DNA of 64,000 bases from Echinicola marina (GTDB taxonomy: Bacteria > Bacteroidota > Bacteroidia > Cytophagales > Cyclobacteriaceae): positions 3,035,501 through 3,099,500 of the forward strand of contig NZ_CP080025.1 of assembly GCF_020463795.1 (NCBI RefSeq), read 5' to 3'. Below are positions 8,289 through 18,347 of the stretch, one piece after another; position 1 is the stretch's first letter, and each line of letters begins with the position of its first letter. Under the pieces are notes generated by a model that ran no database searches, was not told the origin of the DNA, and saw only the letters and a list, made by a program, of their open reading frames with translations. Made by a program: the position numbers and the translations under genes.

Positions 8289-9302
8289 ATGACCCTCCAA
8301 GAGAGAATCAATGCCTTTGTTGCTTTAGGAAAGAGAATAGCTGAATTGCCAAAATATGAGCTGGATGAATTGGCATTCAGAGCTGAAAACAATAATAATT
8401 GGTTTACTCCTGATCAGGTAAAGCTGGCATTGCAGGCTTTGGTAGAGATGTTGGATGAAAAGGTGCTGAATGAGTGGATGGGAAAATATGAGATAGCTGA
8501 CCAGGTTCAGTCCAAGAAAGTAGGTGTGATGATGGCAGGTAATATTCCTGCTGTTGGTTTTCATGATTTGATGGTGGTCCTGCTTACAGGGCATGTTGCT
8601 CATGTCAAATTGAGCTCTTCTGATCAAGTGCTGATGAAGTGGTTGGTAAAGGAATTGTCTGAACTAGCGCCAGAACTAGCCGCTAAAGTGGTTTTTGAGG
8701 AGATGCTCAAAGGTATGGAGGCATATATTGCCACTGGAAGTGATAACTCTGCCAGGTATTTTGAATACTACTTTGGTAAGTATCCAAGTGTCATAAGGAA
8801 AAACAGAAGCTCGGTGGCTGTCCTTGACGGTACTGAGTCCATCCTTGATTATAGGGAGCTGGCCAAGGATATTTTTCAGTATTATGGATTGGGATGCAGG
8901 AATGTCTCAAAGATTTTTCTGCCAGAGGAGCAGCAGCTACAAGGATTTCTGGAGGCGATTGAGGGCTATCACTTTATGTTGAGCCATCATAAGTATCTTA
9001 ACAATTACGATTATAATAAGTCCATTTATTTGGTGAACGGTGAGCCTCATTTGGATAATGGTTTTTTGCTTTGTAAGCAAAGTGAGGAGTTGGTTTCTCC
9101 AATTGCTGTGCTTTATTATGAGGTTTATAAGGATAAGGGAGAGTTGGATCAAAAAATAGAAGCCCGAAAGGAAAAAATTCAGTGTATTGTAAGCAAAGGG
9201 GGCTGGTATCCTTCAAGTTTTGAATTTGGCCAAGCTCAGAAACCATCAGTGGGAGATTATGCAGATCATGTGGATACGGTTGCTTTTTTGATGGAGTTAT
9301 AA
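8289..9302 (+). CDS. LuxC-type acyl-CoA reductase
   Basis: 338 residues from the ATG at 8289; the in-frame ATG at 8223 lies upstream of the promoter. An aldehyde-dehydrogenase-like reductase that would reduce a fatty acyl-CoA (or acyl-protein) to aldehyde with a reduced nicotinamide. GVMMAGNIPAVGFHDL and HVKLSSSDQ form the cofactor and substrate region, and YGLGCRNVSKIF carries the catalytic cysteine. No luxD, luxE or luciferase gene is present, so this is not a bioluminescence operon; such solo copies are common in Bacteroidota. It is divergent from the ferredoxin gene and followed by a fatty acid transporter. Confidence 0.88.
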   Translation: MTLQERINAFVALGKRIAELPKYELDELAFRAENNNNWFTPDQVKLALQALVEMLDEKVLNEWMGKYEIADQVQSKKVGVMMAGNIPAVGFHDLMVVLLTGHVAHVKLSSSDQVLMKWLVKELSELAPELAAKVVFEEMLKGMEAYIATGSDNSARYFEYYFGKYPSVIRKNRSSVAVLDGTESILDYRELAKDIFQYYGLGCRNVSKIFLPEEQQLQGFLEAIEGYHFMLSHHKYLNNYDYNKSIYLVNGEPHLDNGFLLCKQSEELVSPIAVLYYEVYKDKGELDQKIEARKEKIQCIVSKGGWYPSSFEFGQAQKPSVGDYADHVDTVAFLMEL

Positions 9303-9403
9303 TTTCAATCCCTTTTGGGTTTTATAGTGTTGAATGATGCAATTCTTGGCCAAAGCCATTATATTAAGTATCATAAACTTTTATAAAAATAAACCCGAAT
9401 GCA

Positions 9404-10708
9404 TTGTTGAAAAATCAGAAGGGATTTTCGTTTCCGACACCATTTGACCTGGCACTAGTGCTTTCTATCATCAGTATTGTGTGGGCGGTGGTCCTTACCA
9501 AGCCCGGTGATGATCGTTTTTTGAGTTATTTATGGCAGGTTTTGGTCTATTGGAAAGATGGTTTTTGGGGGCTTTTGGAGTTTACGCTTCAGATGGTTTT
9601 GATATTGGTTTTCGGTCATGCTCTGGCGATATCCAAACCTGTTTCAGGTGTGCTTGATCAAATTGCTACTGGTGTAAAAAGCAATACCCATGCGGTGATG
9701 ATTACCGGTACTTCGACTTTATTAGCAGGGTATTTGAATTGGGGATTTGGGTTGATATTGGGGGCGATTTTGGCCAGAAGAATTGGTGAACAGGCTGCTC
9801 TCAAGCAGTTGAAAATCAATTATCCGCTAGTAGCTGCATCAGGTTACTTGGGTATGCTAGTTTGGCATGGAGGGTTTTCTGGTTCTGCTCCCCTAAAGGT
9901 AGCTGAAAAAGGACATTTTTTGGAAGGAGAAATAGGGGTGATACCGGTGTCAGAGACGATTCTAAGTGCTTTTAATTTTCAGGTTAACTTTTGGTTGATA
10001 TTAGCGCTTCTGGTTGGGTTGTGGTTTTTGTCAAAGAAAAAGTATGTTTATAAGCCAATGGGAGAGTTGAAGGAAAAGAAAGCTGAATTTCGAGGGGAAG
10101 ATATGTTGGGTTTGGTCGTAGGGGCTGTCATATGTGTTTTAGCGATCGGTGAGTTTTGGTTTAGTGCCAAGTTGAGTTTTGATTTTATCAGTCTCAATTA
10201 TGTCAATTTTTCCCTTTTGGGCTTGGGCTTAATGCTTCATCGAAGCATCAAAAATTATGTTGGAGCCATTGAGCTGGCCATGAAGGGAGCTACTGGGATT
10301 GTTTTACAGTTTCCTTTTTATGCAGGCATATTAGGTGTTTTTAGATCATCAGGTTTGCTTGTTATGATAGCTGGTTTTTTTGTGGAGATATCTACTCCGG
10401 AGAGTTTTCCGGTGTTGACTTTTTTCAGTGCTACCTTGATTAATTTTTTCGTTCCTTCAGGTGGAGGACAGTGGGCCGTTCAGGGGCCGGTCATTGTAGA
10501 AGCTGCTTCACAAATGGGACTTTCGGTTCCTAAAATGGTCATGGTCATGGCATATGGCGATCAGTTGACCAATATGTTGCAGCCCTTTTGGGCTTTGCCA
10601 TTACTGGCGATAACAGGGGTGGCTCCCAAGGATTTGTTGAGGTATACGCTTTGTTTTTTTCTGCTTGGTCTATGTGTTTTGCTTTTAGCGATAAAATGGG
10701 GCTTTTGA
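9404..10708 (+). CDS. Short-chain fatty acid transporter (AtoE family)
   Basis: 434-residue polytopic membrane protein with about 11-12 hydrophobic segments. The pattern FTLQMVLILVFGHALA, NWGFGLILGAILAR, HGGFSGSAPL and FFVPSGGGQWAVQGP is that of the AtoE/SCFA_trans family, which takes up butyrate and similar acids. It has no ATG in frame near the N terminus; translation must begin at TTG (9404 or 9407). It is 101 bases downstream of the acyl-CoA reductase gene, possibly the same transcript. A weak hairpin (ATAAGGG/CCCTTAT, about 10747-10772) follows. Confidence 0.87.
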   Translation: MLKNQKGFSFPTPFDLALVLSIISIVWAVVLTKPGDDRFLSYLWQVLVYWKDGFWGLLEFTLQMVLILVFGHALAISKPVSGVLDQIATGVKSNTHAVMITGTSTLLAGYLNWGFGLILGAILARRIGEQAALKQLKINYPLVAASGYLGMLVWHGGFSGSAPLKVAEKGHFLEGEIGVIPVSETILSAFNFQVNFWLILALLVGLWFLSKKKYVYKPMGELKEKKAEFRGEDMLGLVVGAVICVLAIGEFWFSAKLSFDFISLNYVNFSLLGLGLMLHRSIKNYVGAIELAMKGATGIVLQFPFYAGILGVFRSSGLLVMIAGFFVEISTPESFPVLTFFSATLINFFVPSGGGQWAVQGPVIVEAASQMGLSVPKMVMVMAYGDQLTNMLQPFWALPLLAITGVAPKDLLRYTLCFFLLGLCVLLLAIKWGF

Positions 10709-10819
10709 ATTACTGCTAATGGGATAAATACCTGTTTAGAAACTAATAAGGGGTTATTTTAAACCCTTATAAATAAGTAACAATACTTAGGTTTTACTTC
10801 TCTTTTTCGCCTAAAACTG

Positions 10820-10827
10820 TATCTTTG
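10820..10827 (+). promoter_or_regulatory. -7 element of the aconitase gene
   Basis: TATCTTTG, exact TAnnTTTG match, 48 bases before the ATG; no good -33 TTG at the right distance. Confidence 0.45.
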
Positions 10828-10875
10828 CCAACGATTTAAATGAAATCAAGTTATCACTAAAATAATTCATTTCAA

Positions 10876-13140
10876 ATGGCATTTGATATAGAAATGATCA
10901 AGGCAGTGTATGCGAAATATCCTGAGCGTATCGCAGCTGCCAGGAAGGTGGTGGGTAAACCACTTACTTTAGCAGAGAAAATACTTTACGCTCACCTTTG
11001 GGAAGGAGATGCTACAGAGAGCTTTGAGAGAGGAAAATCTTATGTGGACTTTGCTCCAGATAGGGTTGCCATGCAGGATGCAACTGCGCAGATGGCGCTT
11101 TTGCAGTTTATGCAGGCAGGTAAAGATAAAGTGGCAGTTCCTTCTACTGCCCACTGTGATCACCTGATCTTGGCCCAAAATGGTGCAAAAGACGATTTGA
11201 AGAGTTCCCTTACCGCAAGTGGTGAAGTGTTTAACTTTTTGGAGTCAGTTTCTAATAAATACGGAATTGGTTTCTGGAAGCCAGGTGCAGGTATTATTCA
11301 CCAAGTAGTTCTTGAAAACTATGCTTTTCCAGGAGGGATGATGATCGGTACCGATTCGCATACTGTAAATGCTGGTGGTCTAGGTATGGTAGCCATCGGT
11401 GTAGGTGGTGCAGATGCTGTGGACGTAATGGCAGGTATGGCTTGGGAATTGAAGTTTCCTAAATTGATAGGAGTGAAGTTGACTGGTAAAATGAACGGTT
11501 GGACTTCTGCCAAAGATGTAATCTTGAAAGTTGCTGGTATTCTTACTGTTAAAGGTGGTACTGGTTGCATCGTTGAATACTTCGGCGAAGGTGCTCAATC
11601 ACTTTCTGCTACTGGCAAAGGTACCATTTGTAATATGGGGGCTGAAATCGGGGCGACTACTTCTACTTTCGGTTATGACGAATCTATGGAGCGTTATTTG
11701 AAAGCAACTGATAGAGCGGATGTAGCTGAATTGGCCAATGGCGTTAAAGAGCATTTGACAGGTGATGATGAGGTTTATGTTAATCCTGAGCAATATTTTG
11801 ATCAAGTAATTGAAATAGATCTTTCTACTCTTGAGCCACATATTAATGGTCCATTCACGCCAGATAGAGCTACTCCTGTATCTCAGATCAGAGCAGAAGC
11901 TGAGAAAAATGGTTGGCCTACAAAAGTGGAGTGGGGATTGATCGGTTCTTGTACCAACTCTTCTTATGAAGATTTGTCAAGGGCTTCTTCTATTGCACAG
12001 CAGGCCGTAGATAAGAAATTAAAAACCAAAGCTGAATTTGGTATCAACCCAGGTTCTGAACAGGTAAGATTTACTGCAGATAGAGATGGTTTGTTGAAGA
12101 TCTTTGAAGATTTGGATGCTACGATCTTTACCAATGCTTGTGGACCTTGTATAGGGCAGTGGGCTAGGACTGGCGCTGATAAGCAAGAGAAAAATACTAT
12201 TGTTCATTCTTTCAATAGAAACTTCTCTAAGCGTGCGGATGGTAACCCAAATACCCACGCATTTGTAACTTCTCCTGAAATGGTAGCTGCTATCGCTATC
12301 TCTGGTGACCTAGGTTTCAACCCACTTACTGATAAGTTGGTGAATGCTGATGGCGAAGAGGTGAAATTGGATCCGCCAAAAGGAGATGAACTTCCAGAAA
12401 AAGGATTTGCTGTAGAAGATAACGGATACCAAGCTCCTGCAGAAGATGGAAGTGGCGTAGAAGTAGTGGTGAATCCAGACTCTAAGCGTCTTCAATTATT
12501 GGAGCCATTTGCAGCATGGGACGGTAAAAACATCACTGGAGCTAAGCTTTTGATTAAGGCTTTCGGTAAGTGTACTACAGATCATATTTCAATGGCAGGT
12601 CCTTGGTTGAGATTCAGAGGCCACTTGGACAATATCTCTGACAACTGTTTGATCGGTGCGGTTAATGCTTTCAATGAAGAAACCAATTCTGTGAAGAGCC
12701 AGTTGACAGGTGAGTATGGCGCTGTTCCAGCTACTCAAAGAGCCTATAAGGCAGCTGGTATTCCTACAATCGTGGTGGGTGACCATAACTATGGTGAAGG
12801 ATCTTCTAGAGAACATGCAGCCATGGAACCTAGGCATCTTGGGGTGAAAGCTGTTTTGGTGAAGTCTTTCGCAAGAATTCACGAAACCAACTTGAAAAAG
12901 CAAGGTATGTTGGCATTGACTTTTGCCAATGAAGCTGATTATGACAAAATCCAAGAAGATGATACTATCAACTTCCTTGATTTGGATCAATTTGCTCCTG
13001 ATAAGCCACTTAACTTGGAGTTCGTTCATGCTGATGGATCTAAGGATATTATTGTTGCTAATCATAGCTATAATGATGCTCAAATCGGATGGTTTAAAGC
13101 GGGGTCTGCACTTAACTTGATCAAGGCACAGCAAGCTTAA
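10876..13140 (+). CDS. acn: Aconitate hydratase
   Basis: 754 residues, close in length to mitochondrial-type aconitases rather than the roughly 890-residue AcnA. Catalyses citrate to isocitrate in the TCA cycle. The [4Fe-4S] cysteines are in [10 protein letters not shown] and [11 protein letters not shown]; substrate-binding motifs include [19 protein letters not shown] and, in the C-terminal swivel domain, [17 protein letters not shown]. It stands alone with a promoter-like element upstream and a strong terminator downstream. Codons are biased to a small set, as for a highly expressed gene. Confidence 0.97.
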   Translation: MAFDIEMIKAVYAKYPERIAAARKVVGKPLTLAEKILYAHLWEGDATESFERGKSYVDFAPDRVAMQDATAQMALLQFMQAGKDKVAVPSTAHCDHLILAQNGAKDDLKSSLTASGEVFNFLESVSNKYGIGFWKPGAGIIHQVVLENYAFPGGMMIGTDSHTVNAGGLGMVAIGVGGADAVDVMAGMAWELKFPKLIGVKLTGKMNGWTSAKDVILKVAGILTVKGGTGCIVEYFGEGAQSLSATGKGTICNMGAEIGATTSTFGYDESMERYLKATDRADVAELANGVKEHLTGDDEVYVNPEQYFDQVIEIDLSTLEPHINGPFTPDRATPVSQIRAEAEKNGWPTKVEWGLIGSCTNSSYEDLSRASSIAQQAVDKKLKTKAEFGINPGSEQVRFTADRDGLLKIFEDLDATIFTNACGPCIGQWARTGADKQEKNTIVHSFNRNFSKRADGNPNTHAFVTSPEMVAAIAISGDLGFNPLTDKLVNADGEEVKLDPPKGDELPEKGFAVEDNGYQAPAEDGSGVEVVVNPDSKRLQLLEPFAAWDGKNITGAKLLIKAFGKCTTDHISMAGPWLRFRGHLDNISDNCLIGAVNAFNEETNSVKSQLTGEYGAVPATQRAYKAAGIPTIVVGDHNYGEGSSREHAAMEPRHLGVKAVLVKSFARIHETNLKKQGMLALTFANEADYDKIQEDDTINFLDLDQFAPDKPLNLEFVHADGSKDIIVANHSYNDAQIGWFKAGSALNLIKAQQA

Positions 13141-13165
13141 TTGATCTAAATATAGAAAAGTATAT

Positions 13166-13206
13166 AAGGGGCTTATTGATGAGAATCAATAGCCCCTTTG
13201 TTTTTG
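13166..13206 (+). terminator. Terminator of the aconitase gene
   Basis: GGGGC-T-TATTGAT/ATCAATA-GCCCC with a GAGA loop, followed by TTTGTTTTT. The remaining bases to 13490 are AT-rich. Confidence 0.85.
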
Positions 13207-13433
13207 GATTGTTTGGGCTTATGCTTTAGCGAGATAGTATATTACGTGGAAGGTGTCGAGAGCAAAGTTACAGAGCTTAATTGTTATTGATTGGATGTTT
13301 ATGTTAAAACTACTTTTGAACTTATAGGATTTAAAATCAGAATTTTGTGTTGATTTGTTTTTTTAAGCGAGGGGATTTGTTAACTTAACCATGTATTTAG
13401 TTATAAATTATTTATATAAGTAAAAAAAACCTT

Positions 13434-13464
13434 TTGATTTAGCAGAAAGATTCGCCTATTTTAA
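13434..13464 (+). promoter_or_regulatory. Weak promoter candidate before the hybrid kinase
   Basis: TTG at 13434-13436, 20-base spacer, TATTTTAA at 13457-13464, a partial TAnnTTTG match, 27 bases before the ATG. Otherwise nothing recognisable is seen in 13207-13490. Confidence 0.25.
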
Positions 13465-13490
13465 ATTTCTATAGCTGAAAGAATATTATA

Positions 13491-15398
13491 ATGACCAGTG
13501 TTTTTAGGAAGATACTTGATCAATCTCCAGAAATGGTATTTTTGGTAGAGAAAAATCCACCTTACCGTGTGGTTTTTGAGAATCGTTCTTTTCGCGAGGC
13601 ACTGGGAATGGATTTGAGGAGAAAAAGTCTTTCTGATTTTGGCTTGGATAGAAGTAATCTATCTACTGGTGATCAGGTTACGATCAAGTATCACAATGCA
13701 TATTATTCTTTTATAGTTGGAGAGGAAGATAGCAATTATTTTATTTTTCAAAATGGCAGTTTGGTGGAATTGGATACGATGGAAAGCTCCAAGGGAAATG
13801 CCTCGACCAGTACAAAGGAAAAATGTTCCAGTTTTTACAAAAATCTGATAGATAAAATTCCCAATACGCTTTTTCAAATGAATATGACCGAGGAGGGGAA
13901 GATGAATTTCAAATATTTCAGCGATGGTGGAATGAATATTTTAAACGAATCCCCATCCTCAAATGGGGAGGTTAAAGGTATTGATTATTTGTTGGGTATG
14001 GTTTTTTCGCAGGATGTAGGGAAAGTCTTGCAGTCTTTGGTGCATTCAACTCGGTTACTATCTATGTGGAATTGTACTTTTCGACTTAAATTGGAGGGGA
14101 AAGATGAGTTGGTTTGGGTACAAGGTATGGCCAGACCTGAGGAAGGGCCTACTGGTGACATGAATTGGTATGGTTGTTTATTGGATATTTCTGGTTTTAA
14201 GGAACGGGAATTAGAACTTGAAAACCATAAGAATTTGGCCCTGAATGCCAGTAAGGTTAAGTCAGATTTTATCTCTATGATTACCCATGACATCAGGACG
14301 CCTTTGAATACTATTTCAGGATCGGTATTCAGCTTGTTGGGAGAGGATCATTATAGTTCGCAGGAACCCTTGTTAAATACTATCAGTTTTGCAGTGGACA
14401 ATTTGATCATCATGATCAATGATCTCTTGGATTTTCAGAAAATAGAAGCGGGAAAGATTGTTTTGGAATCAAAGCCATTCAATCTAAAGCAGTTGATGGA
14501 ACAGGTGGTCAATAGTTTGAGATTTCAAGCTTTGGAATCCAAAAACGACCTGAACCTAATCATTTCGGATAAAGTAGATTTCACTGTGCTAGGGGACAAG
14601 GTCAGGCTCTCTCAAATATTGAATAACCTGATCACCAATGCGCTTAAATTCACACATGAGGGTAGGGTAGATGTGACTGTGACCATGATTGATCACAGTT
14701 ACAATTCGGCGAAGGTTTATTTTGAAGTGAAGGATAATGGGGTGGGAATTGATAAAAAGGACTTCGGTAAGGTTTTCAACGAATTTGACCAGGTAAATGA
14801 GTCATTTGATGCCAAATATGGGGGGACTGGACTAGGGATGCCTATTACAAAGAGATTGCTTGAAAATATGGGGAGTGAAATCAATTTGGCGTCTGAAGTA
14901 GGGATAGGCAGTACCTTTTCTTTTGAAATCAACTTCGAGAAATTTGGTACTTCAAAACAGCACCTTTCATTTGAATTGGATGAATTGCCAAGAAGTGGTA
15001 ACACATTTTTAAATAATAAGGCTTTCAGGCAAAATATTCAGGTGCTTTTGGCAGAGGATAATCAGGTGAATGCCATGGTGGTGATGAAGATACTAAAAGG
15101 ATGGGGCTATGCATGTGATCGGGTTTCCAATGGTGAAGAAGCGATAGCCTCAGTCTTTGATAAGACATACGATATCATCTTGATGGATATACAAATGCCC
15201 GTCATCGACGGTTTGGAGGCGTCTAAAATTATCAAGGAGCGGTTTGATATTCCTATTATTGCATTGACGGCAGCATCTAGACGGGAGGTGGCAGAAGGAT
15301 TGAAGCAAAGTAATATCGATGACTTTGTTTCCAAACCCATCAACGCCATAGTTTTACAGAAGAGTATAGAGAATTTGATTCAGCATTACATTTCCTGA
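13491..15398 (+). CDS. Hybrid histidine kinase, PAS-PAS-HisKA-HATPase-REC
   Basis: 635 residues with no membrane segment, so a cytosolic sensor. Two PAS-like regions (about 10-90 and 120-240) precede HisKA with the phospho-acceptor His266 in THDIRTPLN. The ATPase has N box NNLITNALKF, G1 DNGVGI and G2 GGTGLGM. The C-terminal receiver (about 518-632) has phospho-acceptor Asp566 in LMDIQMP and the conserved K of SKP. No cognate response regulator is adjacent; its signal is unknown. Its last 13 bases overlap the end of the convergent TPR gene. Confidence 0.93.
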   Translation: MTSVFRKILDQSPEMVFLVEKNPPYRVVFENRSFREALGMDLRRKSLSDFGLDRSNLSTGDQVTIKYHNAYYSFIVGEEDSNYFIFQNGSLVELDTMESSKGNASTSTKEKCSSFYKNLIDKIPNTLFQMNMTEEGKMNFKYFSDGGMNILNESPSSNGEVKGIDYLLGMVFSQDVGKVLQSLVHSTRLLSMWNCTFRLKLEGKDELVWVQGMARPEEGPTGDMNWYGCLLDISGFKERELELENHKNLALNASKVKSDFISMITHDIRTPLNTISGSVFSLLGEDHYSSQEPLLNTISFAVDNLIIMINDLLDFQKIEAGKIVLESKPFNLKQLMEQVVNSLRFQALESKNDLNLIISDKVDFTVLGDKVRLSQILNNLITNALKFTHEGRVDVTVTMIDHSYNSAKVYFEVKDNGVGIDKKDFGKVFNEFDQVNESFDAKYGGTGLGMPITKRLLENMGSEINLASEVGIGSTFSFEINFEKFGTSKQHLSFELDELPRSGNTFLNNKAFRQNIQVLLAEDNQVNAMVVMKILKGWGYACDRVSNGEEAIASVFDKTYDIILMDIQMPVIDGLEASKIIKERFDIPIIALTAASRREVAEGLKQSNIDDFVSKPINAIVLQKSIENLIQHYIS

Positions 15399-16330
15399 GC
15401 CAGATCCAAATACTTTTTAGTCAGTTTCATTTCAGGATTTTTTTTGTGTACATCACTCAGGTATTTAATAGAAAGAGCTTTGTCCCCTTTGAAATAGTAA
15501 TAAATCCCTTTGTTTCTTAAGGCGAATAGATTCTTGCTGTTTTGTTTAAGACTTAAATTGATGTCTTCAAGTCCCTTTTCCAGCTTTCCTGTAAAAAGAA
15601 GGTAAAGGCCTCTGTTGTTATAATAATAAGCTTGAGAAGGGTTGAGTTCAATGGCTTTCTCAACCCAGCTGATAGCTGTTGATAAATCGTCTTTTTCAAA
15701 AGCAATTAAGGATTTTAAATTGTAAATATTGGCTTCTTTGGGATTGATTTGTATGGCTTTTTCCAAGTCAGTTAGAGCAGTTTCAAAATCTTCAAGGTAA
15801 TAATTGATAGTAGCCCTGTTGACATATAGGTCCGCTATGCTGCTGTTCATTTCTATTGCTTTTGAAAAGGACGCCAAGGATTCCTCGAAGCGGTTTAATT
15901 GTTCCATCACCAGTCCTTTTACAAAATAGCCTCTATAGTCATCAGGAGCTAGTTTAATGAGGCTTTCTGCATCAGCAAGGCTTTTGTAGTTTTCGCCATT
16001 GTCCAGATAGGTAATACTCCTTTGGTAATAGGCATCCTGGTATGACGGATTTAATTCAATAGCTTTGGAAAAGTCTTGTATGGCTGTATTATATTTAGCT
16101 ATGGAACTATAAGCCAATCCCCGATTATAGTATGCGTTTTCAAAGTCTGGGTCCAATTGCAGGGCCTCATTATAATATTCTATGGCACTTTGGTAATCAC
16201 TTTCCATTAATTTATTATTGCCTTTCAGGAGGAACCTGCCTTTTTTATCTTCCAAGGAGTCACAGGAAATGGCTAAGATGCTAAAAAGTGATAGAAGGCA
16301 AATTAAGGAAATTCGAGTAGTAAACTGCAT
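15386..16330 (-). CDS. TPR-repeat lipoprotein
   Basis: 314 residues. The signal peptide ends in the lipobox LAISC, so it is a lipoprotein of the cell envelope. The rest is about eight consecutive tetratricopeptide repeats (A..YY.GLAY....Y..A..D...A..L.P), a protein-binding scaffold. No enzymatic domain. The stop codon overlaps the end of the hybrid kinase gene (convergent). Partner unknown. Confidence 0.88.
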   Translation of the reverse strand: MQFTTRISLICLLSLFSILAISCDSLEDKKGRFLLKGNNKLMESDYQSAIEYYNEALQLDPDFENAYYNRGLAYSSIAKYNTAIQDFSKAIELNPSYQDAYYQRSITYLDNGENYKSLADAESLIKLAPDDYRGYFVKGLVMEQLNRFEESLASFSKAIEMNSSIADLYVNRATINYYLEDFETALTDLEKAIQINPKEANIYNLKSLIAFEKDDLSTAISWVEKAIELNPSQAYYYNNRGLYLLFTGKLEKGLEDINLSLKQNSKNLFALRNKGIYYYFKGDKALSIKYLSDVHKKNPEMKLTKKYLDLAQEM

Positions 16331-16604
16331 ACGAGTAATTAAGCTTGCTGATGTTGAATGATGGAAGGAGATGAAATTTCTATCCTTTGAATGTCAGGAC
16401 AAATTTAGTGAAAGGTTTTAACAAAATTACCCTAAAAATAGCTTCTGAAAATCAATTATTGGCATAGGAGAGATTTGGACTGGCTGCCAGTCGATAAGTA
16501 GTGTATTCTCTGTAAATTTTATTATCACAATAAAATTATGTTTTTTAGATTAGCTTGTTAAGGTTACGGGCGAAAGCAAGATTTTATTTTATAAGTTGAA
16601 TAGC

Positions 16605-16612
16605 TACTTTTG
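16605..16612 (+). promoter_or_regulatory. -7 element before arsC
   Basis: TACTTTTG, exact TAnnTTTG match, 17 bases before the ATG of arsC; no clear -33 element. The rest of the 299-base gap (16331-16629) shows nothing recognisable. Confidence 0.4.
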
Positions 16613-16629
16613 ATATAAATAAATGAAAG

Positions 16630-16983
16630 ATGAGCAAGGTTAAAGTATATCATAATCCTAGGTGCGGAAAAAGCCGAAATAGCTTGAAGCTGGTTCAAGA
16701 GCAGATTCCAGAAGACGAAGTGGAAATTATTAAATACCTGGAGACACCTCCAAGTAGAGCTGAATTAAAGTCAATTTTGGGCAAATTGGGGATCAAGGCA
16801 GAAGAGTTAATTCGGGAAAATGAGCAGGTCTGGAAGGAAAGTTATAAGGGAAAGTCATTTTCTGAGGATGAATTGGTAGAAATAATGGTGGAAAATCCCA
16901 TATTGATAGAACGACCAATAGTAGTGAAAGGAAATAAAGCTGTAATAGGAAGACCTCCCGAAAATGTACTGGGAATTTTGTAG
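16630..16983 (+). CDS. arsC: ArsC-family (glutaredoxin-type) arsenate reductase-like protein
   Basis: 117 residues, thioredoxin fold. The active-site loop is HNPRCGKSR with Cys12, and the arginine region is NPILIERPIVV...IGRPPE, as in ArsC and the YffB relatives. The family reduces arsenate to arsenite with glutathione/glutaredoxin, but many chromosomal copies have no proven arsenate role and no ars operon is nearby. It is followed after 34 bases by a cation diffusion facilitator. Confidence 0.85.
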   Translation: MSKVKVYHNPRCGKSRNSLKLVQEQIPEDEVEIIKYLETPPSRAELKSILGKLGIKAEELIRENEQVWKESYKGKSFSEDELVEIMVENPILIERPIVVKGNKAVIGRPPENVLGIL

Positions 16984-17017
16984 TGCCTTCCTGATCAATG
17001 TCTAACCAATACTGTCT

Positions 17018-18016
17018 GTGAAAAATCCCCGTAAGCATTGGATCATAGCTTCATTTGTGGTGAGCGTGTTGCTGCTCATAATGAAGTTTTATTCATATTA
17101 TATCACTAAATCCAATGCAATATTAACTGATGCACTAGAGAGTATAGTGAATGTGGTGGCTTCCGGTTTTGCCTTTTATAGCATTCACTTGAGTTCGATG
17201 CCGAGGGACCAAAACCACCCTTATGGGCATGGTAAAATTGAGTTTTTCAGTGCAGGTATCGAGGGGGTATTGATAATCCTTGCGGGGATATTTATTATCT
17301 ATCAATCTATTTATAGTTTCTTTTTTCCTGCCGAACTAAGGGAGCTTCCCTTGGGGATGGCTTTGGTAGGCATATCTGGTTTCGCTAATGGCTTGATGGG
17401 CTATATGTTGCTCTCCAAAGGAAAGGAGCTAGACAGTATTACCCTTGAGGCTGATGGTAGACATATCTTTACAGATGCCATAAGTAGTTTCGTGCTGATT
17501 TTAGGTGTAGCAGTTATTTATTTTACAGGTTATGGGGTTCTTGATGGTGTGTTTTCATTGCTGTTTGCCTTGTATATCGTCTATAATGGCTATGGGCTTG
17601 TGAGAAGGTCTGTAGCCGGTTTAATGGATGAAAGAAATCCTAGTTCGGTAATTACGGTAGTGAAGTTGCTCAACAAATACAGGAAGAATAACTGGATAGA
17701 TATTCATAATATGCGGGTTCAGCAGTATGGAGCGGATAAGCATATTGACCTACATTTGACCTTGCCTTATTATTTTGAACTAAAAAAGGTGCATGATGAG
17801 GTGGAAAAGGTAGAGGCTGTTTTAGAAGAAAACCTCAAGGGGCATGTAGAGGTATTTGTACATGCAGATCCTTGTATTCCTGAAAAGTGTTGCAATTATT
17901 GCCAGGTGTCTAATTGTCCAGTTAGAAAATATCCCAAGTCAAAGAAGATCAGTTGGACGGTGGATAATGTATCAAAGAATCAAAAACATTATCATGAATT
18001 CACTGAAAGCATATAA
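17018..18016 (+). CDS. Cation diffusion facilitator family transporter
   Basis: 332 residues with a GTG start at 17018. Six transmembrane segments in the first 200 residues, with the metal-site motifs of CDF proteins: DALESIVN in TM2 and DAISSF in TM5, plus HPYGHGKIEFFSAG. It exports divalent metals (Zn, Fe, Cd or Mn) in exchange for protons. The cytoplasmic domain ends in an unusual Cys/His-rich tail (CIPEKCCNYCQVSNCPV...HYHE) that may bind metal. A 7-codon frame (16998-17021) ends in a TGA overlapping the GTG. Probably co-transcribed with arsC. Confidence 0.9.
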   Translation: MKNPRKHWIIASFVVSVLLLIMKFYSYYITKSNAILTDALESIVNVVASGFAFYSIHLSSMPRDQNHPYGHGKIEFFSAGIEGVLIILAGIFIIYQSIYSFFFPAELRELPLGMALVGISGFANGLMGYMLLSKGKELDSITLEADGRHIFTDAISSFVLILGVAVIYFTGYGVLDGVFSLLFALYIVYNGYGLVRRSVAGLMDERNPSSVITVVKLLNKYRKNNWIDIHNMRVQQYGADKHIDLHLTLPYYFELKKVHDEVEKVEAVLEENLKGHVEVFVHADPCIPEKCCNYCQVSNCPVRKYPKSKKISWTVDNVSKNQKHYHEFTESI

Positions 18017-18179
18017 GTTATTTAATGTAAGAATTCTGCTATCAAAAGGTATGTTTTAGTCAAGGAATATCTGTGTTTTATATAAGGGTTCATGTGTATT
18101 TTGTTGTAAATCAGTGTTTTGCGAAGTGTTTTTTATTGTTATTGTCTTCTCCTTTTTGTATATTAAAACAAAAAGGATG

Positions 18180-18263
18180 ATGAGCGACGACAAATTTAAG
18201 ATGTTTCTGGCTGCGTCTGCCATTGTTTGGTTGGCAATAGTTGTTTTGATTATTGTAATGTAG
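18180..18263 (+). CDS. Possible 27-residue membrane peptide
   Basis: A short frame from ATG 18180 (or 18177) reads MSDDKFKMFLAASAIVWLAI and continues as a hydrophobic helix to a stop at 18261. Charged N terminus followed by one transmembrane segment, with AAAAGG directly upstream as a possible ribosome site and a strong terminator 85 bases downstream. This looks like a real small transcription unit, but length alone gives weak proof. Function unknown. Confidence 0.4.
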   Translation: MSDDKFKMFLAASAIVWLAIVVLIIVM

Positions 18264-18347
18264 TCAGCAGAGAAAGTTAGCAAATATCGTTTCTGTGTAC
18301 CATGCAGAAGAATACTTTTTAAATGGATTTGATTTTTTTAGTTAAGG

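Noticed and set aside
16630-18016. arsC plus CDF as an arsenic resistance operon
   Set aside because: No arsR, arsB/acr3 or arsenite exporter; a CDF carries divalent metals, and such chromosomal arsC-like genes are often unrelated to arsenic.
18056-18283. 75-codon minus-strand frame in the 18.0-18.8 kb gap
   Set aside because: Low-complexity composition, antisense to the better small frame with terminator.
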